From NCBI GenBank assembly GCA_949358305.1, contig OX442320.1, positions 10,370,259 to 10,434,258 on the forward strand: DNA of 64,000 nucleotides, given 5' to 3'. The translations under genes and the position numbers were made by a program. How positions within the stretch are numbered: position 1 is the stretch's first letter; the number at the start of each line of letters is the position of its first letter. This document shows positions 44,754-54,733 of this stretch, piece by piece. The notes below the pieces were generated by a model. That model was not told the origin of the DNA, ran no database searches, and saw only the letters and a program-made list of their open reading frames with translations. This DNA is from Strigamia acuminata. Taxonomy: Eukaryota > Arthropoda > Chilopoda > Geophilomorpha > Linotaeniidae.

Positions 44754-45553
44754 ATCTGTTTGTTTTAGGTGTGTAAATGGAAATGGATTTTCATTTGTTG
44801 GTATTTTGAGGCTTTCTTCTCATTTTACAACTATTCCGGTCAAGTGTTTTTAATTGTTTTGTTATTTAATGATTATTACTGTTACAAAATCCATATGGTG
44901 GTTTCGAATTTACAGATACAATTTAGCATCATAATTGGAAGGAAGAAAAGTGATTATGTTTTATACGTCATATATGCTGACCAGGGCTGGACTGCGAACA
45001 AATTTAGTATTGGGAAAACTTGATAGGTCGGGCCACGGGAACAAATTTATACGGATAATTCTGGATATATACTCTTGTTCGACTCAAGAGTATACCCTTC
45101 TCCCATTGGCCGAGCCGCATTACTCCTAACTCCAGTCTATATTACCATAGAGTAAAGAATCTCCACTAGGAGAAGTAGTTCTGGAAGTAGTTCTTATTTT
45201 TATTATGATTATTACTACATTTTTGGATCACTACACCAGTGATGCGGCTCTTAGAAGGGCATACTCTTGAGTCGAACCAGAGTATAGATTGGGCCACCGG
45301 AAAATTCACGGTATCCCACCCGGCTAGTCCAGATCAACGTTTATGATTCTGAGCCGATACATGGTTGTCCTATTTCCAGTCGTATCACTGGCGTAATACG
45401 GCTGGAATTAGGTCAACGTTGTATCGGTTCGGAGTATGGACAAAAATATATTCATTTGGAATGAACAGAACCGGCTCGAGATATGGAGCTGATCGACTTT
45501 CGGTCGGCCCTGGGAATGAAGAGTCGGGTGGTTGGAGCTGTATTCTTTTATTG
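44754..45553. other. Spacer between the two sulfotransferase genes
   Basis: No gene was seen in this 800-base spacer. About half is a MITE of the CAGGGCTGGACTGG family (44982-45333) with an internal inverted pair. The remainder, 44754-44981, should contain the promoter of sulfotransferase A; it is AT-rich with no clear motif. Confidence 0.7.
44982..45333. mobile_element. Long member of the CAGGGCTGGACTGG MITE family with internal hairpin
   Basis: Left end CAGGGCTGGACTGCG, right end CCCGGCTAGTCCAG. Inside, TTCGACTCAAGAGTAT (around 45078) and its inverse ATACTCTTGAGTCGAA (around 45263) form a second inverted pair, suggesting either a longer master copy or a nested insertion. Confidence 0.78.
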
Positions 45554-47099
45554 TTATTTATCATACAAATGAGCACGTTTAATACGCTCTAGGTATGTGA
45601 CCACTTCGTTACACTTTTCGCACATTTTTAAACTGGCGTTGACCGGGCGAACTTGCCCCAACTTGGTCTCCAGAAGCTTCCACTTTCTTCCATTTCGATA
45701 CTTGCGGAAGTAATCTCGCACGGCTGGATACCAGACCGACAAGCCGAGGAAGTTGAACACCTTTCGCACGACGGACATCGGATCTTCGCGAAGGTCTTCG
45801 TAGTGGATCAATATGTACTGCTTCCGATTCATAGATTGCCCGCTTTTAATATTGGTGGAGACATTGTGGCAATACTGTTGCAATTCAACGTCAAAGCCAT
45901 CTGCCACGTGTTGTCGCGGGTCCCTCACCAAGTGGATGATCTTTAATTTGATGTGCTCGTCGACTACTAGCGGGATTAGTTGCTCCACTTGTAATTTGGA
46001 GGTCTCAACGAGGCGCAGCCTACTTTTGGAACATCTTGCCGCCAAAGTGGCGTCGGTTTCCCGCCACAACCGCACCGAGTTGTCGGTTTGATTGGGTTTG
46101 ATGGGACTTAGTTTGCGGATCATTTTGAAAGGACGGGTTGTGGCCATTTTGCGCAAAATGCCTCGATGACAGTTGAAGATTCCATTGAGCAATTCGCGGG
46201 GTTTTAGTGAAAAGATATTTGTGGGGGTTGCGGGGTCAGATAGCGGTGTGGGCTCCAATAAATAGGCAGATTGAGGAGCCAATGTCAGTAGATCGCCAAA
46301 ATAGCCCGATCCGATCCAGGGATAAGTCAAGAGAATGGCGTTGGTAGACTTTCTTGCGCTTCCGTATGTCTTGCCCGATCTCATTAGCTCTGAAAGAGAT
46401 TTGGATTAGTTCACTTTAGCGACGCCCGTTTTAACGACATAGCTGTAAGGTTCTTAGATGCAGTTAGGTTAGGTCAGGTTAGGTTAGGTTAGGTTAGGTC
46501 AGGTCAGGTTAGGTTAGGTCAGGTTAGGTTAGGTTGAAAAACGGCGTTGCTAAAGCGGGAGGTATTGAGAAAGTTACCTTCGTAAGTGTGAGTCTGTTGC
46601 AAACGGCGCGAGTCAATGTCTCTGCGTATTTTGTAGCTTTTTTCGAGTTGAAGATCGTCAGGAATTGACTCATTGGAATCTTCTTCATAAATAATTTTTA
46701 AAAAAACAAGTTTAGTTTTGAATATTTAATGGGTGATGTGGGGAGCGATTGAGGAGTAATATCGGCCAGTATTTATAGAAAAAATATCGAATAGGCGCAT
46801 TCATAAAGTCGTTTAAACTTGTTTATATTTTTTAACGCGTAAAATGTTGATGTCTTACCGCTCAGTGCAACAGCCAGGAATAAAATCAAAGCAACCACTA
46901 ACAACACTCCGACGGATTTCGTCCAGCGCCAAATCTTTTGCCATTTCGTCAGTTTCTTTTGGCCTACACGGACTCTGGGTTTGGCAAATAGTGTGATTTT
47001 GCCAACCCCTTGACGACTACGTTGGTTATCAATTTTGATGGACTCAAACTCCAATGGGAGAGATTGGCCGGTGCTGTTATTTTGAACATTCCGAAACAT
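45554..47099 (-). CDS. Carbohydrate sulfotransferase B (CHST family paralogue)
   Basis: Likely Golgi type II sulfotransferase, a diverged paralogue of its downstream neighbour. Exons on -: 47099-46859, 46682-46578, 46389-45554; 393 aa in frame. Exon 1 encodes an approximately 65-residue basic cytosolic tail and one membrane anchor (VGVLLVVALILFLAVAL). The lumenal domain has ILLTYPWIGSGYFGDLL at the 5'-PSB position. The usual RSGSS is changed to WIGSGYF, so the sulfate-binding loop is atypical. The 3'-PSB is standard (IIHLVRDPRQHVADGF). A C-terminal ILIHYEDLREDP and VFNFLGL block fits the family. The acceptor of exon 2 could also be 3 bases later (46679). Catalytic activity is less certain than for copy A because of the altered loop. 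Confidence 0.82.
46462..46535. repeat. TTAGG/TCAGG pentamer tract in sulfotransferase B intron 2
   Basis: About 14 head-to-tail pentamers, mostly GGTTA with interspersed GGTCA. It resembles arthropod-type telomere sequence but is short, imperfect and intronic. Confidence 0.85.
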
Positions 47100-47590
47100 T
47101 TACTTAAAAAATTGAATGAATGGGAAAAATGATGATTTATGAGTGTTGACACAAGTGCTGTAAGGAAAGCATTAAATGCTACCGACAAAATGTCATTCCA
47201 AATCTTTTCACAGAATAAATTCAAATATTTTTTTAATGAGAAACTTAATTTTTTAGAAGTTTATAAATATTTAGAAAAAGAAAAGTTGAGACTTATTACC
47301 AAACAAAAAGATCCATAACACATTTTATTTAATCATATTAATTTTTAGTAAAATTCCTCTTACATAATTATTAAAGTGGCTTTTAAGGAATCAAACAATG
47401 AAAGAAAAGTCTTTATTATTTACTCGAAACTTCTAAAAACAGAATCTTAGTTTAACAACATCTATTGATGATTCTACAGAACTAATGTGATTTCAAATTC
47501 CCACACCGCGTGGCGCTACGGTGCCATTACCTCATGGTCGTGTCGTGTGAGGTGTCATGTGTAAAACAAAATTGACATTACGGTGGCAAG
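47100..47590. promoter_or_regulatory. Divergent intergenic region, sulfotransferase B and PTPN23
   Basis: 491 bases between the two start codons, expected to hold both promoters. It is AT-rich except for 47508-47560 (CCGCGTGGCGC, TCGTGTCGTG), which is CpG-rich and nearer PTPN23. No known site was recognised with confidence. Confidence 0.5.
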
Positions 47591-50500
47591 ATGGAGGCCG
47601 TTCCTCGGCTGCCGATGTTATCGTTTGAGTTAAAATCAAGCCCGGAGAATACAGAATTTAGTCCAAAACTTAAAAAGGTAATTTCCGCACAAACCGACCA
47701 CTCGTCCACGATAAATGACAACGATCGAGAGTTGTAACGAGCGTGGAGCCGCCGGAGCGACGAAATGGTCGTGTTGACGGTTACGAAATGCGGAAAATGT
47801 CGATTGATTATTCGCCAATAATTGATAAATATTTCGTAATATCGTTTCAGTACATTTCGGAACACTACGGCGAGGATGCCGACAGCTATCAATCGGAAAT
47901 AAAGGAACTGGAAAGTCTTAGATATGTGAGAAAAGTGAAATTTGTGAAAAAATGCGAAAACGTTAACGAAATATTTGCTTATTTTTAGGCCGCAATTCAC
48001 GTGTCGAGGGATTTCACCGGCTGCAGCACACTGAAGAAGTATTATTCGCAATTACAGTTACTACAACGTCGATTCCCAATGACTGATGATGGAGTCGCGT
48101 GCGTGCCTTTCATGTGGAGTGACATTTATTCCGGATTAGTGTTTAATATAACTGATGTTAAATACGAAGAGGCGTGTATTTTGTACAATATTGGAGCTTT
48201 GCACTCCGATTTGGGGGCTCTGGACTCGCGTCAAACATCGGATGTAGGAATTTTTCACTTTTCTGCATCATTTGTTCTCATTTTTCTCATTTTTCTTGTT
48301 TTTTATTTTATTTTTTTGTGTATTTTTTATTTTAAGGGGATGAAAATTTCGTGCACTCATTTCCAATGTGCTACTTGGGCGTTTCAACATCTCCGGGACA
48401 ATTTCCCGCAACCAAAAGGCAGCGACATGTCGCACGATTTACTCACATTTTTCATCAACGTTACTTTGGTAATAGCATTTGCAATTTGTTTATAATTTTA
48501 AAACTTTCGTTTCACGTTGTTTTTTTTATCCGTTTGCTTCTTAAAGGCTCAGGCGCAGGAATGCATTCTCGAAAAATCGATGTTGGACAACCGGAAATCG
48601 ACTATAATCGCCAAAGTGGCGGCTCAAATTTCCGACTATTACCGCCAAGCGCAGAAAACACTCGAATTGGGCAGCAAAAACTCCGAATCGGGTTGTATCG
48701 CTGAAATTGTGGGCTCGAAACTCTTCAAAGTACATGAAAATAATAATAATAATTAATTTTTAATTTTTATACGCAAAATTCAATTTTGTTCCCAGTCTTG
48801 GCAGCGCTACGTGCAGTTTAAGATCCTCTACCACACGTGCATCACTTATTTGTACATGGGTAATCAGGCCGAAGAACAAAAAAAAATGGGCGAAAGACTC
48901 GGATATTTCCAAGCCGCAGTTGACAAATTAAACGAAGCCATTAAAATATCCAAAGTACGATCGGAATTAAAGCGAAAAATTGATTGACAAGTGTGTGTTT
49001 GATTGCAGCAATTAGACAAAGAAGCTTTGGCCGACGCTTTGACGTTCACGATGGATGTCGTCGGTGGAAAGCAAGTTGAATGTTTGCGTCGATTTTTAAC
49101 AAAAAACGCTAAACCTCCATTTATTTTTTAGATACGACGCGGCCGTGAAGGAAAACGAGTTTATTTACTACGAAAAAGTGCTCGATGTCGAAACATTACC
49201 CGAAATCAAAGGCAATAATGATTTTTTCCAGTAGAAACTGATGGAATTTAATTTAATTTTTAACCAGGTGCTTCGTTGGTCAAAGGCATCCCGTTCCACT
49301 CGACCGATCCGGAGGTTTCGGGTCCCGATATCTTTGCCCGGTTGGTTCCCATGGAAACCCACGAAGCCTCGTCGCTCTACAGCGAAGAAAAAGCGAAAAT
49401 TGTGCGACGAGTGGCCGCGGTTATCGAAGAAAAGAATCAAGAACTCGAGTAATATTCGATCAAAAATTTAATCCATTTAATATTAATTTGTTTGCATCTT
49501 TTTAGATTGTACATGGCGTCGTTGCAACTGGACAACCTGAAATTGACGTCCGAACCCGATCATTTACCGCAGGAATTGATCGAATGTTGCGCCGCGTTGA
49601 GCGTCAAACCGGACGTGATTAAGGACCTCGTGTCGGCCATGCAGAGTTATTTATTTAATTATTTAATTATTTTTATTTTTTAAACTTATTTGTATTCTTT
49701 GCAGCTTTGTCGGGCGTTTATCACGACGTCGAAGGCACGCTGCGAGACATCGAGAGTTTTATCGCCGAAGACGAAGAGAAGGAGAGATTGTTGAAGGAAA
49801 CGATCGGTCGGCGCGGGCCGTCGATGATTCTCGTCGAGTTGAAGAAGGAGTTGTCGAAGTACAAGGAAGCGCACTTGAAAGCGAACGAATCGAACAACGC
49901 GTTGCATAAAGCGATGAACGTCAATTTGGCGAATTTGCGCTTGTTGGCGGCGCCTTTGGAGAAACTCGAAGAAGTGATTCCGTCGGTTGGAATTCTCGAC
50001 TGTAGATTTGCGATTTGAATGGGTTTTGTTGTGGAGAGAATTTATTTTGTTTTGAATTATTCTTTTTAGCGCCTAATGACGAAGGGGTCGCGAGTCAGCT
50101 CAAACATCTGTTGGCCAAAGTGGAAGAGATGAAAAATCAACGGCTGATGTTTGAGAGTCAGTTGAGAGATCAAATTCAGAAGGATGATATTACTAAGCAG
50201 CTTGTGGCACACGGAGAAGATAATGTTAATGTAATGGGGAATACTTTTTTGTTCGCTTTAATTGGTTTAGTTGGAATTTTGTTTTTATTTCATTTTTTTT
50301 TAGGAATTGTTCGAGCGGGAATTGAAGAAGTATCAACCGTTGACCACTCTTCTCGAACAGAATTTGGCGGCTCAAGACAATATTCTCCGTGCACTCACCG
50401 ATGCTAATGCGCAGTATGCTGACATTCGGAAAGCCAACAATGATTTGTTTCAAAAGTATGACGGCTCGTTTCAGGGCAATGTTTGCAACAATTGTGCATC

Positions 50501-53500
50501 GATATCTTTAAAAAAGGCATTTGTCACAGAAAACAGTGTTTTTTTGTTTTTTTGAAAAATTGTTATTTACGTAAACATTGCTGGTTTTTTTTTTTTAACT
50601 AGAAAACTGATTGTTTACGTGAAAAATGCTGTTTTTTACTTGAAAAATGCTGTTTGTTACTTGAATAATGCTGTTTTTACTTGAAAAACGCTTTTATTTA
50701 CACTTAAAATGCATTTCTCATCTAAATGTGCTTTTTTGTTTGTTTTGAAAAATGTGAAAAGCTCATCTTTATTTTCTTGACAGGCGTAATTCGACGATCC
50801 ACTCACTGATCTCTTCGTTCGAGATCTACGAAGACTTGATCGCCAAATCGAACAAAGGCTGCGAATTCTACCGAAAACTCGAATCCAACGTGAACAAACT
50901 CTTGCAGCGAACCAAAAGCGTGTGCACCGTACAAGAGGAGGAACGTCAACAACTCCTCAGCAAAAACACGGAAAAAACCAAAAGTGAGCTCCAACAAACC
51001 TCAACAACAACAACAACAAAACAAACCAAATAACCAAAACCAAACTCCATTCATTCCAGTTGCTAAAACGCCGACACCAACAACTGCGCCCAACCCAACT
51101 AACCGACCCACACTCAAAGACTACCTCCCATACATGCAAAACAGTCGCCACCACCCCCAAATCCCCGACCCCCAGCCCCAGCCCCAGCCCCAGCCCCAGC
51201 CCCAACCCTTCCCCACCGACCCCATCTACCTCCCCCGCGTCGCACCCGCACCCGCGCCGGTGGCACCGGTCGCCACCAACCACCCGGACGTCGCGAACGA
51301 ACCAAACAACGCCGCATCCTATCTCCCACAAACCAAAGACGTATACGCGCACCCCTACCACTACCAAGTTGCCCAACCGAGCGTTCCCTCCTCCTCGCCG
51401 ATGAGCGCACCTCCGCCGGTCGCTTTCCCCGTCGCGGACGCTCAATTCGCCTACCCCCCGTACACGTACGCCGCCCCGCCGTCGCACAACGGCCAATTCA
51501 CCCCGCACAACTACTACCACGAGCCTCAGAGTCAAGTGAACGCGTACGAAGCGTTCCCCAAGTGCACCTACGCCGTCAACAACGCGGGCCACGAGTCGCC
51601 GCTGCAGTACACTCAAGCCGGGATGGGTCAAGCGCACACGATGGTGACGAGCGGATACAATGTGAACCAGTACATTCCCAGCACTCAAGCGCACTCTTAT
51701 TATTCGGCGGGCGGTGCCGAGGCCATCCCGGCGTATGCGGACCCGGCGCAGGCGCACGCGCAGGCCCACGCGCAGGCGTACGGGGGCGGCGGGCGATTGC
51801 CGTCGGGCTCGGACCAGATGTGCGGCTATTATCCGCAGAATGAGCGCGCCGAGTCGTATTTTTCGGCGTACACGAACAGCGGCGACGCGGTCGGTAGTTC
51901 GTACACGAACAACTCGAACGTGGCCACTTATTCGTACGCGAGCGCCGCGAATTACAACAGTTATTCGTACACGGACAGCAACAACTCGTACGTGCAGTCG
52001 ACGGGTCTGGCGGCCAACTCGTACGCGCCCGTGGACAATTCGGCCAGCCTCGCTTTCGCGAATAGCAGTTACGGCGCGTACCAAGACGCGCCGATTTTGA
52101 TTCCTCAGAAGCCGCTCGTGCCGGAGAGCGTCGAACGGAGGGTTTCGCTCGGCAAGACCGGCACGAATTTGAAGCTGTTGGAGGAGTTGGGCTCGGGGCC
52201 GGGGCCCGGGCCCGAGGTGGTCGAGCGGGAGGTGAAATTGGCGGAACCCGAACGGAAAGCGAAAGCGAAAGCGGACGTGGAGAAGGAGAAATCGAAGGAG
52301 AAATCGAGGGAGTTTGCGGCGGATCAGGGCAAGTGCAGCGGGAAAGACGCGTATTCGGAGCCGGACGTGCTGAGTCGGTTTCTGGCCGACGTGGATCGGT
52401 TGGAGAAGTTGACGGAAGGGTTGACGAAGCAGTTACTGAACGGGCCGACGCTGCTCGAGCAGAAGTGGAAGGAAATCAACGACACGCAGGAGAGGGAAGG
52501 ACGCAAGTTGGCCATTTCGGTCGCCAGGTGTTATTCCATGAAGAATCGGTTGGCGGACGTCATGCCTTGTAAATGACGAAATTAAATAGCAAATTTAAAA
52601 TTTAAATTTAAATGTGAATTTAATTTTAGATGATAATAACCGGGTGCTGCTTTCGGCGGGCAAGGACGATTACATCAACGCGTCGTATTTGAAAGTATTT
52701 TGTAGTGCAGAAATTGGTTTCGATTGGTTTTTATTTCGTTTTTGTTTATTTTTTCAGAATTTGTCTCAGTCGTTTTTGCAGTTTATCGCCACGCAGTGTC
52801 CGGTCGCGAGCACTTTTGTCGACTTTTGGCTCATGGCGTACGAACAGCAGTCGGAGTTGATCGTGTGTTTGATCAGCGACGCCGAAGTGAGCTTTTGAGT
52901 GCGTTTTTATTTTTATTTTTGTTTTTTTATAAATTTCTTTGTTTAGATAAAGCAGAACGTGTATTGGCCGAGTGAGAAGAATCAGGTGATGACGCACGGA
53001 GCGATCGGCGTGGGGTTGCAGAGCGTCAAGGTGAAGTCGTGGGGCGTGGAGCGTGTCATCACACTCACCCATCAACAAGTAATTTGATCTTTACGAGTTG
53101 TTGCTTTCGAAATTGATTGATTTATCGCTCAAAGAGTCGACTCACGCGAGTTGTCATTCACCTGCAATGCCTCATTTGGCCACCGAGCGAAAACCCGAGC
53201 AATTTAAGGACGTTTCTCGATTTCGTCGGCGATTCGCATTCACATTACCTCCAACAACGAAGCACGAGCCGTCCAGTCATCGTACACTGCAGGTCATTGC
53301 CAAATTCACTCGAAATTCTGCCTTTTCATGCCCGCTTTTCTCAATTTTCCTCCGTTTTTAACAGTTTTTACCTATTTTTCGTCCTCTTATAACCGTTTTA
53401 ATATATTTTTCGTCCTTTTATAACCACTTTTATATATTTTTCGTCCTTTTATAACCGTTTTTACATATTTTTCATCCTTCCATAACCGTTTTTACCTATT

Positions 53501-54370
53501 TTGCGACTTTTAATGACCGTTTTTTACCGTTTTTAAAATGTTTAGTGCTGGAGTTGGTCGCACGGGAGTGTTTTGCCTCCTGCTGTCCGCACTGCAGGAC
53601 ATCAAATTCGGTCGCGGCATCCTGGACGTGGCTTCGGTCGCCTCGCAAATGACTCAGATGCGCAAATTCGTGTTCCAGGACAAAGACCAAATCCGATTTT
53701 GCTACGAAGCCATCCTCTACCACACCCGCGACATTCTCATGAAACGTCCGTGCAAAACGAAAAATAATTGACTTTTTTTTTAAAAAAATCCCTAAATCTC
53801 TTAAATCTTTCAGGAGGGATTTTGTCGAGCAAGCCCACCTTCGACGAGAAACTGCCCACGACGCCGAAATCGTCGCACACGCGACATCCGTCGCAGGATT
53901 TCATCCTGGGCAACCTGCAGTTGTCGGCCTCCAATTCCAGCATCGAAAAAGGTCGCTCCGACGTCCGACGCGCCGATTTCGATCGTCTAAATCAATTTTT
54001 TAATGTTTTAGACGTTTTGTCCGACGTTTCGCCCGCTAAAGAGCGCAGCGAGCCGGCGCCGGCGCCCGAAACGGACACGCAGACCGCGCCGGACGCGGAC
54101 CGGAGTCGGTCCAACTCGGTGGCGTCCATCTCGAGCTTGAGTTCCACCGATTCGACGAGCAGGGCGAGGAATTGCAGCCTGCCGCCGTGTCTGGCCAATC
54201 TGGACGCGGCGAATTTCTCGCTGGAGCCGCTGCCGCACAAGAGCAAGCGGAAGATCACGCGCGACAGTTTCCTGCACCCGCCGGGAACGGGCTTGAATCA
54301 GGCCACGTCCGACCTGCTCGATCCGCTGAGTCAGTTGGATCCGCTCTGGACTCACAAACGAGACAGCTGA
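47591..54370 (+). CDS. PTPN23: HD-PTP: Bro1-domain tyrosine phosphatase-like ESCRT adaptor
   Basis: Endosomal adaptor that links ESCRT-0/I to ESCRT-III for receptor sorting. Twenty-one exons: 47591-47677, 47851-47925, 47989-48243, 48337-48468, 48547-48729, 48796-48954, 49009-49070, 49132-49211, 49268-49448, 49506-49645, 49705-50001, 50070-50230, 50304-50455, 50784-50983, 51060-52568, 52630-52694, 52758-52886, 52947-53078, 53135-53292, 53546-53745, 53814-54370; 1637 aa (human 1636). The start MEAVPRLPM matches human MEAVPRMPM. Bro1 domain is about 1-360 (KYEEACILYNIGALHS), the coiled-coil V domain about 360-720, and a Pro/Gln/Tyr-rich region, all in exon 15, about 722-1190. The PTP domain is about 1200-1450 with HCSAGVGRTG at Cys1385, but WPP replaces WPD at 1348-1350. 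The C terminus (DPLSQLDPLWTHKRDS) is as in human. Two introns, at 49071 and 49212, start with GC. A 60-base stop-free stretch at 53952-54011 could be an extra in-frame intron. Confidence 0.95.
50565..50745. repeat. Degenerate ~20-base repeat in PTPN23 intron 13
   Basis: Loosely repeated ATGCTGTTTTTTACTTGAAA units, five or six copies, in the 328-base intron between exons 13 and 14. Confidence 0.65.
53355..53540. repeat. 30-base minisatellite in PTPN23 intron 19
   Basis: About five copies of a unit near TATTTTTCGTCCTTTTATAA followed by CCGTTTTTAT. It lies inside the intron that splits the catalytic HCS codon (AG|T) of the phosphatase loop. Confidence 0.85.
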
Positions 54371-54733
54371 AGGGTGCGATTCGTTTTCGCTTTCGACATT
54401 CTGAAATTAACGTTAATTAAGTATATACTGTAGACGACGACCAGACATTACTAATGTTATTATGAATTTTTATTTGCTAAGAAAATCTCAAATTATTCCA
54501 CGATTGTCAGTGCCTGGATTTGTTTCCTTCGTTTTGTATTAAAAATTTGCAATTAAAAAATTCGATTTTACGAATTTACACTAATTTACAGTCAAATTTT
54601 AATACTTTACAGTCAAATTCCAGTAATTTACAGTCAAATTCGAATAATTAACAGTCAAATTGCAGTAATTCGCAGTAAAACACAGTCAAATTGCAGTAAT
54701 CAGCAGGTAGAGTCGAGTAAAATTGTCGTTTAA
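54371..54733. other. Convergent 3' spacer, PTPN23 and PMS2, with 20-base repeat
   Basis: No gene was seen. The 3' untranslated ends of both genes must lie here. From about 54585 to 54700 there are about five copies of a unit near TTACAGTCAAATTCCAGTAA, which may be transcribed as part of the PMS2 3' end. Confidence 0.75.

Noticed and set aside
50957-52084. 375-codon arginine/valine-rich frame on -
   Set aside because: Shadow of the GC-rich PTPN23 exon 15; no family similarity and strong composition bias.
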